Assembly (NCBI GenBank): GCA_028023455.1
Contig: JAQFVV010000050.1
Span: forward strand, 2,624,411-2,688,410
DNA length: 64,000 nucleotides
Direction of reading: 5' to 3'
From: Epiperipatus broadwayi
Lineage: Eukaryota; Onychophora; Udeonychophora; Euonychophora; Peripatidae
The notes beneath the pieces were generated by a model. It had not been told where the DNA came from. It made no database searches and saw only the letters and a program-made list of their open reading frames with translations. Positions 11,612 to 22,706 of this stretch are shown piece by piece. The translations under genes and the position numbers were made by a program. Every line of letters begins with the position of its first letter. Within the stretch, counting starts at the first letter, position 1.

Positions 11612-14600
11612 CAGTTGCCTAACAAGGCAGAATGAATGTATGTGTAAATGATACATATTTTTCCGATTATACAATCATGACAGACAAAAAAAATCATGGC
11701 CCTTATTCCCAGGATGATGTAAAGTCACCAACCAAGGCAGCAGTTGGTGGCTAAAGGTGGAGGGTGCTAAGAACCCCCTGATTGTGGACCCAGGATACCA
11801 TTTGATAACCACTTTTTATTTAGATACCTACAATTGCAGATCACTTTGAAGTGAAAAAAAAATTGCAGGAATTAGAAGAATTGTCTTTTATTAAATGGGA
11901 CATTATTGGACTTTGCAAAGTTAGAAGAAAATGTGAAGAAACAATTAATTTAAACAGTTAACATGCACTCTAGTATAAAGGCACAAATATTGGAAATCCA
12001 AGTGGAGTAGGATTCATTATCAATAAAAAGTGGAAGAACAACATTATGGAGATTGATGGTGTATCGGACAGAGTGGCAAGATTATTTATACAACTTAATA
12101 GCAGATACCAAATGTAAATAATTCAGGTTTATGCCCCAACAAGTTTTCATAGTGATGAAGTAGTAGAATATTTTTATATGGATGTAAAAAAGGCTTTTGA
12201 TCAGAGTAAACAACATTTTTAAATTGTGATGGGAGACTTTAATGCTAGAATTGATAAACAAATGAAAGATGAAAGTGCCATAAGTAATTTTGGTTATGGT
12301 AATACAAATGAGAGAGAACATGGACTTGTGGAATTTGCAGGAAAATAAAAACTTTATATTAGGAATTCTTGTTTTGAAAAAAATGTTAAAAAGAAATGGA
12401 CATGGAAGCATCCAAATGAAGGTACAGCAAAATTGGATTATATTTGGACTAACAGAAAATACATATTTCAAGATTGCAATGTTCGTAATAAATTTACCAC
12501 AGGAAGTGATCATCAATTAGTAAGATGTAAGATATGTGTTAATGCAAAACTAGAGAGGCAAAAATTATTAAGAAAACCAATATTTGCAGTTGATATTCCT
12601 AATCTTCAGAAATATTCTAATGAATTTAAATTAGAACTTACAAATCGGTTTCAAATATTAGTAGATTTTGAAAATGATTCAGATTTGAATGAAATTAATA
12701 AGAAAATAACTGATACACTTTTAAAAACTGCAACAAAGATAGCTGGTAGAAAAAAGCAGCAACTGACCAATAAAATTTTTACTGAGACTAGAGAATTTAT
12801 GAAGAAAAGAAGGAATATGAAGATATACAAAAATTTTGCATTAAAAAGGATTGAAAATCTTGAATTTTGTAAAATGATGTGGAAAAGGGTTGAAAATGGT
12901 ATAAGAAAGTATAACTGTGAACTAATGAAGAAATCTGTAAAAGAGGATAAATGTCTCAAAAGTGTAAACCCACATTTTGGTATTGGTAGGAAATTTATAT
13001 CTGCAATAAGAAAAAAAGATGGAATTATTACTAAAAAGAGAGATGACATCATGAAATGGGTAGCAGACTTCTGTCAAGAATTATATAGTAATAAAGAACA
13101 AGTACCTCCTATATGTATTACATTTTCCAAATTGCCCAGAATTTTAAATGAAGAAGTGAGACATGCAATTAAATTTTTGAAGAAAGGAAAGGCTGCAGAT
13201 AATGATGGAATTATAATTGATATATTAAAAGAAGCAGGTGAAGAAATATAATTTTTTTTAGATATACCAAGTGTCTAAATTATAAATATGTACCAGGTGA
13301 TTGTAATAATGCAGTATTAATATTAATCTTTAAAACAGGTGATAAAGAAGATATTAGAAATTACAGATCTATCAGCCTTTTATCAGTTTTATACAAAAAT
13401 TTTACCAAGATAACTACAACTTGTCTACAGAGAATATTGTATTTCCACCAACCAAGAGATCAAGCTGGATTTAAAAGTGGCTTTAGTACAGTGGATCATA
13501 TCCAGGTATTGAGAGAAGTCATAGAAAGGACAAATGAATATGAATTGCCATTATGCTTTGGATTTGTAGATTATGAAAATGAATTTGATTCTATAAACAT
13601 TTCTTCAATGATTAAATCATTGGATCAACAAGGTATAGATTCAGGACATTGTCATATTTTAAAGAATATTTATAAAAATGCAACAGCAACAATTAGATTA
13701 CATAATGATACTAGGAAAGTCAACATTGAAAAGGGTGTAAGACAGAATGACCACATATCTTCAAAACTTTTTACAGCAGTGCTGCAAGAAGTATTTTGTG
13801 GATTAAAATTGGAAGCTAAAGGAGTGAAAGTAAATGGAGATTAATTATGTCATTTACATTTTGCAGTTGATGTAATTGTTTTTTTTTTTTGCAAATAATG
13901 CTTTAGAGCTACAGGAAATGTTGCAGGAGTTATCAGATGAAAGTAGGATTAAAGATAAATGTTAAATACTCTAAGGTAATATTTAATGGATTTTCTAAAA
14001 ATAGAAAAATAAAGATTGATTATGATGAGTTAGAAGAAGTTAACAGTAACAAGTACTTTGGTCAGATTATTAATACAGATGGAAATATAATGGATAAAAT
14101 TAATCATAGAATTAAACTTGGTTGGAGTGCTTTTGGTAGAAATAACTTGATACTAAAAGAAAATATGCCTATCTGTTTGAAAAGTAAGGTTTTTAATAAA
14201 TATGTTGTGCCAGTTCTTATTTATGGATCTGAGACTTGGACACTTAATAGAAGAGCAGTACAGAGACTTCAGACTACCCAAAGAAGTATGGAGAGATACA
14301 TGTTGGGAGTAACAAGAAGAGACCGAAAATGCAATTTATGGGTAAGAGAACAAACAAGTGTTATTGACCTCATTGAAAAAATTAAAAGACTGAAGTGGAG
14401 TTGGACTGGACATATTGCTAGAAGAGATAAAAAATGGACAATTGAAATCTTAAACTAGATTCCAAGACATTGTAAAAGACCCAGAAATAGACCACATGTG
14501 AGATGGATGGATGAAATAATAAAGTGTGCAGGGATGATGTGGAGAAGAGAGGTTAAACATCAGAAAAAATGGATTGAACTTGGAGAAACCTTTATCCTGC

Positions 14601-14637
14601 AGGGTATTGATAATGGTTGATGACGATAATGATGTAC
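11612..14637 (+). mobile_element. RTE-type LINE copy 2, near full-length, decayed
   Basis: It aligns with the copy at 52.7-56.0 kb from the 5' UTR (CAGTTGCCT near 11612) to the 3' end, TTGATAATGGTTGATGACG, and a GAT-rich tail. It lacks about 330 bp of 5' UTR present in copies 1 and 4. It carries more substitutions, stops and frameshifts than copies 3 and 4, so it is older. Confidence 0.9.
11677..14620 (+). pseudogene. LINE endonuclease-reverse transcriptase polyprotein, broken (copy 2)
   Basis: This would encode an apurinic-type endonuclease followed by a reverse transcriptase and a C-terminal tail, acting in target-primed reverse transcription. Visible pieces are MGDFNARI near 12228, GSDHQLV near 12502, an open stretch 12433-13251 (linker to the start of RT), 13437-13844 (RT palm, GFVDYENEFDSI) and 13937-14458 (thumb and tail, YGSETWTLNRR). 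Key boxes are mutated: RQGD has become RQND near 13742 and the catalytic FADD has become FAVD near 13865. There are several frameshifts and stops, including one at about 13251. It cannot produce active enzyme. Confidence 0.9.
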
Positions 14638-14639
14638 TT

Positions 14640-15670
14640 AATTTATTAGCATCTTATTTATGCTTGTCAAATTATGTAATACTTTTTATGTTTATTGTGA
14701 ACATTTTGTAAAAATTATGTAATATAAAAAATTAAAAGATGCCTATTTTGACATGCAAAAACAATGTATGATGAGTCATAAAGCCACTATGCCACCATTT
14801 TGAAATTTAAAAAAAAATACATAAGGTATAATTTGTAAGATATCTTCAATTTAAATATAGTAAATATAAAAATATATACATTGTTAGATAAAGTAAATAT
14901 AAATGAATGTAATGTAGTTAATAAAATAATCATTACCTTAAAAAAATTTAGGATAAAAAGATTTTTAACACTTTTAAGAATGTTTATTTTTACATAAGTT
15001 CACAAATTCTATAAATTTTAAAAGCTAAATATTAAAATAACATTTGTATAGACAGGTTCATCACATTCATTTTAAAATTTAGAAAACGATGATATGTAAT
15101 ACAACTTACCTGAGGAAATTATTAATTATTAAATCTGAAAATAAGTATTTGCTGGTGCCTTTCATATTTACTAGCTGACCCAGATTTTGTTCTTCCTTGC
15201 AGGTATTTGCTGAAAATGTATTTCCTAATGTGGAGGGGGAATTTAACAATAAATATTGTATATCAGAAACCATGCATTGTATATCAGATAAAATGCATTG
15301 CGTATCAGATTTTATATAAAGAGAACTTCAGTAAACTGTAGCTTATCAAAATATATATATATAAAATAGTTGCAAAAAAATAATATAAAATACATATAAT
15401 AGAGCAAAGAGAACAAATGACAGGATGAAAAACTACGAAGTTTTTTCAGAGTACATGTATATCATATTTGCCACATGATAATAAATAAAACAGGAAAACA
15501 TTTTTCTTCCAATTTAGTGCAATATAAAATATTAATGAATAATGACAACACTGGTGCTTCTTATTATCTGACTTTTTCAATTTGCCTTTGTAGTAATTCT
15601 AATAACTTGCTTTATTTTAGGAAAATTAAGCTCAATATTTGCAGAGCATGAAAAAACTGCAGGCCATACC
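14640..15670. other. AT-rich DNA with a short tandem repeat
   Basis: At about 15256-15312 the unit GTATATCAGA...ATGCATT occurs three times with a period of about 22 bp. ACTAGCTGACCCAG at 15171 resembles the start of widespread invertebrate repeats, but I cannot assign it. No gene is seen. Confidence 0.45.
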
Positions 15671-15677
15671 TTCCTAC

Positions 15678-15889
15678 CAACAACTGCCAAGATAATCTGC
15701 AATGAAAGAAATGATACTAGACACAAGGTCAAATAGGCTTGCTATATAGCAATTGACTCCACGGCTATAAACAGAAGAAAAGCTTGCTTCAGCATTTCCC
15801 AAAAAATGGATGCTATAAGCAATTTGCATAAATGTATATAAGGCTTTATCACAAACATCTCTCACTTTGTAATAACCTATGATTATGGG
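15678..15889 (-). CDS. candidate exon or gene fragment, unassigned
   Basis: An open frame of about 70 codons on the minus strand, from just after an in-frame stop near 15895 to a stop near 15674, with no methionine start (the first usable start codon is GTG at 15865). It reads ...YYKVRDVCDKALYTFMQIAY..., with a mixed, non-repetitive amino-acid composition and hydrophobic patches including LFDLVSSIISFIADYL, unlike the low-complexity ORFs around it. AATCTAAG precedes it as a weak acceptor, and GGTAGG / GGTATG near 15680 could be donors. I do not recognise the family; it may be a host exon, a pseudogene or transposon-derived. Confidence 0.25.
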
Positions 15890-15899
15890 AACTTAGATT

Positions 15900-16580
15900 A
15901 CCAAAAAGCACTTAGACTGCTAAGTTAGGATTATTAATTATATAGCTTAATTACATGTGTGTAAAGCACAATTATAGACTTATCAATCAATTGTATATAA
16001 TAAGTATGATGATAAGCATAACTTACAAAAAAATGTATTTGTATAAAAAATAGAAAAAATACATATACATTACAAAAAATGAAGTATAATTGCTTATGTG
16101 TAGATGACAGTGTTATATAATTCAGATACATACTCAATTGACATGAGATACTTACTGCTTGCAATAATAGATATGACAATGAAATAAATTTGTTTTTTTT
16201 TTTATTATAATTATTACTTTAAAAAATATTATACTATTTTTATAAACAAGTAGAAAAATAATTAGAGGAAAAAATAGAGATATAATTGCTTATAGAGTAG
16301 GCAGAAAGCATAAAGGTACATATATATGTATCAAAACATAAAATGAAGTGTTACTTTAGAGCATAAGATAAACCATTATTATACAGTATTATAAATTATT
16401 TGGTAAAAGTTTACTTTAGCTGCCACATCATGTTTGCCCTCTATTTTTTAAAATTAAAACTGAAAAAAAGTAACACATACTCGTAATAAAAATTACTCGA
16501 AAATCTTACGTATATGCTATAAAAAACTTACATTAGTAGCCGTATTATTTTCGATTTCTAACTATATTAGAATTAGATTA
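15900..16580. other. AT-rich DNA, nothing recognised
   Basis: No gene or repeat supported. Confidence 0.4.
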
Positions 16581-16619
16581 AAATTTATTAAAATGCAAAA
16601 GATAATAAAAAACACATTT

Positions 16620-16889
16620 TTAAGCATAATTGTGCCCTATGCAGACTAGGAAGTTTGACAAAAATATGGTAGTGCTGTGGCCACTCCCGAAGGCAAATTC
16701 TTGCAGGTACGATAAAAACAAACTTCTGCTGGTACCAAATTGGTATTTCAGCTGACGCTTTGCTCTCATCCACATATTTTCAATATTCTGGGTATATATG
16801 TCTTGATCTTTTGCCAGAATAGCAGCAACATCCAAAATTTTATCATTTGGAACTAAAGATGTAACAAATCTACCTGCCATTTTTTGCAA
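16620..16889 (-). pseudogene. Merlin / ISXO2-like (IS1595-type) DDE transposase C-terminal fragment
   Basis: The translation contains YTQNIENMWMRAKRQLKYQF then GTSRSLFLSYLQEFAF. This matches the layout of ISXO2-like transposases, where a TxxIENxW...K/R motif is followed by a conserved YLxEFxxR block at the C-terminus of the DDE/N domain. The Glu/Asn of IEN lies in the catalytic region. Only about 90 residues are open; the upstream catalytic part is not visible, and no terminal inverted repeats or 8-9 bp target duplications were found. It is therefore a decayed Merlin-type fragment rather than an active transposon. The overlapping 16588-16773 frame is a shadow. Confidence 0.65.
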
Positions 16890-17130
16890 CTATAAAGCTG
16901 TATACGTGTGTGTGTAATTCAAACATTTGAACCCAGAAAGTGTCTTTTTTTTTGTAACAAGTGTTATAAATCTAGATAGTTTAAATTCTTAAGTTTCAAA
17001 TAAATAAAGTAATTATTTTAATTAATGTAGTGTAATTAATCCAACATTCAATTTATGGATACAAATGTTTTAAGTAATATTCATCTAAGAAATGATCAAA
17101 ACTAAGTAATATACAAAATTAAAGTAAAAT

Positions 17131-17235
17131 TGGTGGTCGAGAGGTCAGCGACAGCTGCTTTACAAGCAGTTGTCCCACGATAGCGGGTTCACTTCCCGGC
17201 TGATGCTATGACACATGAGAAAAAAAAATGTTTTC
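17131..17235 (+). mobile_element. tRNA-derived SINE
   Basis: TGGTCGAGAGGTCAGCGAC gives an A-box-like start, CTGC-TTTACAA-GCAG forms an anticodon stem-loop with TAC in anticodon position, and GCGGGTTCACTTCCCGG is a good B box. The tail GATGCTATGACACATGAG then runs into A9. The minus-strand copy at 2112-2212 shares head and tail. A functional tRNA is unlikely because the body is followed by a shared SINE tail and the acceptor stem does not close. Confidence 0.7.
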
Positions 17236-17599
17236 AAATCAAAAGTAGTTTTCATTTTATAAAATAGAGGGTGAACATGATGTGGCCACTAAAGTAAACG
17301 TCTACCAATTATTTAAATAAAAAAAATTATGAAAAATATTGCATAATTACAGCTTATAAAAAGTATTATCTTTGATATTTTTTAAAAAAAATTATTAATG
17401 ATTTACTTTCTAAGCACTTAGACTCACATATATATACATGCAGATTTATAACTGTTCTATGGGGACTAACAAACCACCATGCATTCTTTTCCATGACATT
17501 TAAAAAACGAAGAAGAAAAAAAGTAAAAAACTCCTTTTACTAAAACTGTCAAAAAAAAGCCATTTTTGTCATACAGAAAAAAAAAATTATACCATAGAA

Positions 17600-17705
17600 A
17601 ACAGATTTTCACCATATCTGTGTTCGAGTGTATCAGTATTATGAGATAGTGCGGAGAGTAGTAGTGGGTTATGTGAAAGTCTGTGCTCATATACCCTATA
17701 TATTA
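17600..17705 (+). repeat. single arm of the 9.9-10.3 kb fold-back family
   Basis: GTGTTCGAGTGTATCAGTAT, GAGATAGTGCGGAGAG, GTGGGTTATGTGAAAGTCTG and TGCTCATATACCCTATATAT follow the same order as the right arm at 10160-10253. No opposite arm is seen nearby. Confidence 0.75.
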
Positions 17706-18157
17706 CATAGAAAAGAGAGAGAAAAAAGAAAATGCTGATGTATGTTCTACTGCATCTCCTTAGAAATCCCACGTTATAATAATTTCAATTCTATGCTTTG
17801 ACAAAAATTCTTAAAAAAGACGTTCTCAGGGGTTCAAAGTTTAAAAGTTGAAGTATTATCATTTAACAATAGAGAGCAAAAATGATAATTGATTGAATAA
17901 ATATTGGTTACTAAATTAAAGATTAAATTATATATACTATTATAGTGTTTTTTATATTATATATATCTTGATAATAGACATGAAATTAAGTTGGTTTTTA
18001 ATTGCAAGACTATATTTGTTTGAGCTGTGAATGTCAAGATTCATTTGTAAAGGCATCATTTACATAAGATGGCATTGTTAATATATACATATTGACATTA
18101 TTGATTGTTATTGATAATTGTGTTAAGTATTGACTACTTTCATGCATTTATATGCAA

Positions 18158-18235
18158 TGCATGGTTTGGTGTCATTAGTAGAGCATCAAACTTTGGACCA
18201 GGAGATACCAGGATTGGTTCTGATACTCAAATTTC
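18158..18235 (+). mobile_element. possible tRNA-like SINE head
   Basis: GGTTTGGTGTCATTAGTAGA followed by GCATCAAAC, then AGGATTGGTTCTGATAC, resembles A and B boxes at about the right spacing. No second copy of the body is seen, so support is weak. Confidence 0.35.
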
Positions 18236-18504
18236 TTATGAACTCACAAACAATAAGATCATATGCCCTTTTATGGATATATATATATATATTGAAGTAA
18301 CTGTTTTATGGGCTTTAAAATTGACACACAAACTTTATTGTTAAAGAAATTATGATGAAATAAGATTGTAATATTTTACAGTTAAAGACTGATATATTAA
18401 GTAATTACGTACCCATGTGTATAAAATACTATAGGTAAATTTAATGTGTGTGCATGTATAAATTCATCATAAATTAGGAAAAGAAATCAAAATCAAATTT
18501 TTTT

Positions 18505-18830
18505 TAGTTGATTAGAGCATTACTTTAAAATTCAATACTCAAGAATCTAAGGATCCTGGTTCTATTTCCTTGCTAGTACTGTCATTGGTCACCACAGCAA
18601 CACCTGTTAAAGTGGGGAGAATAATACCACTCATAACATTGTGCATATACTAATCTGTGTGCTATTGCTAACAGTTGAATGTATTTGGAATATTTAAATA
18701 AAATTAAATTTTTCTAAAGACATTCAATACTTACATTTGATGATGGAAATAGTCCGATATATAAATATAACTAAAACATCTTCATCACAAATCTTTAGGA
18801 AAACAATAATTTTATTTTAAAAAACAAAAG
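18505..18830 (+). mobile_element. SINE-like interspersed repeat, copy 1 (with tRNA-like head)
   Basis: The head TTGATTAGAGCATTACTTTA ... GGATCCTGGTTCTATTTCC looks tRNA-related. The body from about 18645 (ATACTAATCTG, CAGTTGAATGTATTTGGAAT, TTTTTCTAAAGACATTCAAT, TGATGGAAATAGTCC, ATCACAAATCTTTAGGAAAA) recurs at 19175-19330 and 46375-46545. Three copies in one window establish a dispersed family. Confidence 0.65.
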
Positions 18831-19174
18831 GTGTTTTGAAATTTAGGTTAAAACAAGAATTTTCTTTACCTATTTAACCGCATATGTATTGGAAATCATT
18901 GAAAGTTTCCTTAGAAAATGTGTCATTGTTGTATAACTTTGGTTTATAGTATTATCATTATTCTGAGTTGTAATGACCTGCAGTTCTTTTTAAAAAGATT
19001 TTAACATAATGCTTTTATTGATGTTAAAATTCCAAAAAATATGAAAAAGTTAGAATCTTGTGAACTGTGGCTAAGATCAAAAAACTTCTCATTTGTTCTT
19101 TAACAGAATGAAATTCCCAGAGGGTATGCATGTTCTTCTGGTCTAGTTTTCACACCGAAGATTTTGAAGTATAA

Positions 19175-19330
19175 TAAACTAATCTGTTTGATGTGCTATC
19201 ACTAGCAGTTGAATGTATTTGGAATATTTAAATTTTTCTAAAGACATTCAATACTCATATTAGATGATGGAAATAATCCAAACAATAAATACAACCAAAA
19301 CACCATTATTACAAACCTTCAGGAAATCAC
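19175..19330 (+). mobile_element. SINE-like interspersed repeat, copy 2 (body only)
   Basis: Same body as 18645-18830, with a short deletion after GGAATATTTAAA. The tRNA-like head is absent, consistent with 5' truncation. Confidence 0.65.
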
Positions 19331-19334
19331 TTTT

Positions 19335-20054
19335 TACTTGTTTATAAAATAGCTTTTGATTATTTTTGCACAATAGTTGATTAATTATTACAAAGAAATA
19401 CACAGGTAAACCATCAATTTATTCTTTTATGTTTTATTTTTAGAAATACAAGTTAATAAACTCAAAGTTAATAAACTTGACTGTAATACAAAAAAAATCG
19501 TCATATGTCTAAATGTTATTATTTGTCAAAATTGAATTCATGTAAGAATTTTTTTATTTTTTGTAAGAAAATATCAGATTTTAAAACAGAATTTGACTAA
19601 ATTAAAATGAAAACAAATTCATAATTAATTTAAGTATTTTTAAAAGAAGAGATTGCTGTTGGTGAGAATGGAAAAATTCACTCATTTCATTTGTTAGTGA
19701 TAAATAAAGAAAATACATGTTGCAAAGGTACAACCAGAAAATGACTTTAGAATTAACTGAGAAAAGAAGAATAAGAGATGTAGCATTTAAAAAAAAATAG
19801 AAAATCATTAATTATAATAAGCAGCAATCTTAAAACAATTTTATAGAAGTTTAAAATTAATGTTTTAATTAACTAGTGTTTTTTTAAAATAAATCCAAAG
19901 CATAAATGATAAATTAAATGTTTGTATATTTATATATGTTTACATAAATAAAGATAAAAGAAATTCAAATTGATATTGTTATCATAATTAAATGAGTTGT
20001 TGGAAAGAAAATAACCAAATGGAAAGAATGTTATTAATAAAATCAATAAATATA
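19335..20054. other. AT-rich DNA, nothing recognised
   Basis: No gene or repeat supported; the minus-strand ORF at 19602-19808 is low-complexity. Confidence 0.4.
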
Positions 20055-21178
20055 CACCTGGGTCTCATTTTACATGATAGATAGGTTCCTCAGAAAACAC
20101 GCGCAAACGAAATCGCGCAAAAATAGACGTAACTTACATTGAAAAAGGGGGGATGCAGTCTGTGATTTTTCAAAATTCGTGTAAAAGCAAAGCACCAACG
20201 TAAAATTACTTTAAAATTCGCGCAAAAAAAAAATAAGCAAATAAAATATGTCTAATAAAAAATTTCAAATTTGAAAAAAAATTGATACAAAACAAACTTT
20301 TTTTAACTATAATATTAAATTTTATTCAAAATAATATATTTTTATGCATAATTTACAGTACAGTAATTTACATTTTTTTATACATGTTTTATTATTGTCG
20401 CTATTTGCCGAAAAACACGTTCGTTTGCACTCTCATGTTCTGTTAATGGTTTTCTGTTGACAACGTAATTAGTAATTAATTTTTGAGAATATGATTTTAT
20501 TAATTGTTTATGAACTTAGACTTATGATAATAAAAAGACATTTATTCACCACTGCTGAGAAAAATTTAATTAAAACTAACAACTAAAAATTAAATTCTTA
20601 TTTTTGTCTTTAATTTTTTAATTTTCAATTCTGTTTAAAAATCAAATTTCGTTTTACATCACATTAATTTCAAGTCGCCGTAAGTAATTTTTAAATTGTT
20701 AATTACAATTAAAAATCAAATTTTAATTTTTAATTGTCAAATTTAATTGTGCCCACTGCTATTACTCACCTTTTAAAAATAAACTTATGGACACTAAATG
20801 ATTAATAATTGATTACGTTCTTTTTTAGAAAGCAAAAACAGAATGTGATTTAAAATGCAAAATTAACACGCACAATGTTTGAACAAATTTACATTATAAT
20901 CTTGTAAAATTTAATGTGTGTATACATAAAATGTGGAAATCATGATTTTAATTTCATTATTGCATAAAATCTTACTATTATAAAGCATTGAAAATATTGA
21001 AATTACTAAGATAAAAGTCGAATTCCAATAATATGCTATTATTTTCAATATAACATAAGTGTGTGAAATTTATTATTTAAAGTAATAGCGCATTATCGGA
21101 GTACGACTTCTGGTGAAACATGAATCGCATAACTTCAAAATCGTGTTAAATAAGTCCGCGTAAAAAGAGACTCAGGTG
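20055..21178. mobile_element. non-autonomous TIR DNA transposon, TA target duplication
   Basis: The left end CACCTGGGTCTCATTTTACA and the right end (reverse complement CACCTGAGTCTCTTTTTACG) are terminal inverted repeats, each flanked outside by TA. Internal subterminal motifs (CGCGCAAA, CGTAAAATT, CGCGTAAAA) recur near both ends. TA duplication with such termini suggests the Tc1/mariner-pogo supergroup. No transposase ORF is present in the 1.1 kb interior, so it is a deletion derivative or MITE-like element. Confidence 0.75.
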
Positions 21179-21462
21179 TAATATATAATAATTGGGTACC
21201 AGTGGGTAAAAATTATATTGGTGGGTTGCAATGTGCTTTAAAAAATGGAATTCATGGAGATGAATTATTAAAAATTATATAATTTTGTGGAATTAAATTT
21301 GTGCTTGCAGAACATTCAGTTATTTGTAGAAGGAAGTTTATGTTTTGACTCTGATATATATGTTGAGAAAATGATTTGAGAAAAAAAAAGTCAAAGAAGA
21401 ATATTTTATAAATATTTTTTTGTGTATAAATACAATGGATATTTATTAAATGAGCAAACACT

Positions 21463-22012
21463 TTCATCATCATCATTTCCAACAATTACTCATACACTGC
21501 AGGATGAAGCTCTTTCCAAGTTTAATCTAGTTTATTTGATCCATAGTGTATTTTCTCCATAAAACATCAGAGCATTTCTTTTTTTCCACCATTAACCTCA
21601 CATATGATCTAGATCTTTTCAATATTTTAAAATGTGGTTTAAAAGTCTAGATATCCAATTATTATCATATCTTCTAGTAATATTCTCATCTCAGTTCAAT
21701 TTCAGACTCCTTATTCTTTCAAATATGTCAGTTATACCTGTTTGTCCTCTCATTTATTTTGTTTTCAATCTTTCTTGTTATTCCTAAGATACCACACTTT
21801 TTTAATTATTTGACTGACTTGGACTCTATGAGTTGCTCTCCTGTGTTCAAATCATTTCACGTGCAAGATTGGTAAACCACATCTATTAAAAAATTGTTTC
21901 TTTCCCAACATATTGAATATTTCCTTTTCATATTAAGATGTTTCTATTAAAAACAGTCAAGTTTAATTCTGTAATTAATTTCCTCCATTATAAATCCAAA
22001 GATGGAAATAAG
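21463..22012 (-). mobile_element. RTE-type LINE copy 5, ancient 3' fragment
   Basis: On the minus strand it aligns to the last 550 bp or so of the RTE family, from the region matching TAATGGAGGAAATTAAT (near 22000) to the 3' end, CACTGCAGGATGAAG near 21500, and the terminal ATGATGATGATGA. Blocks such as CTGCAGGATGAAGCT and CCAAGTTTAATC on the plus strand are shared with the reverse complement of copy 4. Many indels and stops show great age. Confidence 0.75.
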
Positions 22013-22329
22013 CAATATAAGCTTGCAAATACATGCAAAGTATGGAAGGTTGGAATTCCCTTGGAAATGGCTGTGTTGTATCATAACGAACAGGGTGATT
22101 ATTTAAAATTCTAAATATTAAATAGTATTCAAGATAGAGGTTATGCTTTAATCTGGCTCTATAATTTATTTATAGTTATATTGAAATTGCTTTTTATTAT
22201 ATATTATCTTGTCTGATATTATATACATTCAAATAAAATTTCCATTAATTAAAAAACTATTGTAATAACAATAAAAGTATTAGATATAATGATAATAAAT
22301 GATTATAAACAGTCTTTTAATCTGCAGAA

Positions 22330-22601
22330 GTACTTTTTGTTAATTCCTTAACCCTTCTCAACTGCCATTAAATTCAAATAACAAAATGGAAGCAAACATC
22401 ATCAACTCAAATCCCATAAATCCGAATTTTAATGTTAGCAGATTGTCTACTAATTAAATTCATTTTATTCCTATTTATTAAAATTTCCTCCTTAATTTTT
22501 CTTTTATTATGGTTTCTCTCTTCATGAAGAATCTTAATACTTTTAAGATCAAATTTATATTTATATGTTCTTTCATGATCGAATAAAACTGAAGCAGTCA
22601 T
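22330..22601 (-). pseudogene. Penelope-like element, C-terminal GIY-YIG ORF end
   Basis: The last 64 codons read VLFDHERTYKYKFDLKSIKI ... NHNKRKIKEEILINR ... RQSANIKI, matching the C-terminus of the PLE ORFs at 29977, 30671 and 60172 (FDHNKSC..., NKRKIKEAMLI, RQ..NVKI.ELW). Downstream on the minus strand, the stretch near 22330-22390 matches 62140-62220, the 3' non-coding part of the same subfamily. The GIY-YIG catalytic core is absent here. Confidence 0.75.
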
Positions 22602-22706
22602 TAAATCATTATTTTTCTTTTCACATGCGTATATAACAATAAGACTGTTTATAATAGTTTATTACCATTATATTTATTATATTTATTGTTATATATATAT
22701 ATATAT

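Noticed and set aside
17131-17215. Functional tRNA gene
   Set aside because: Shared SINE tail and second copy; no closed acceptor stem.
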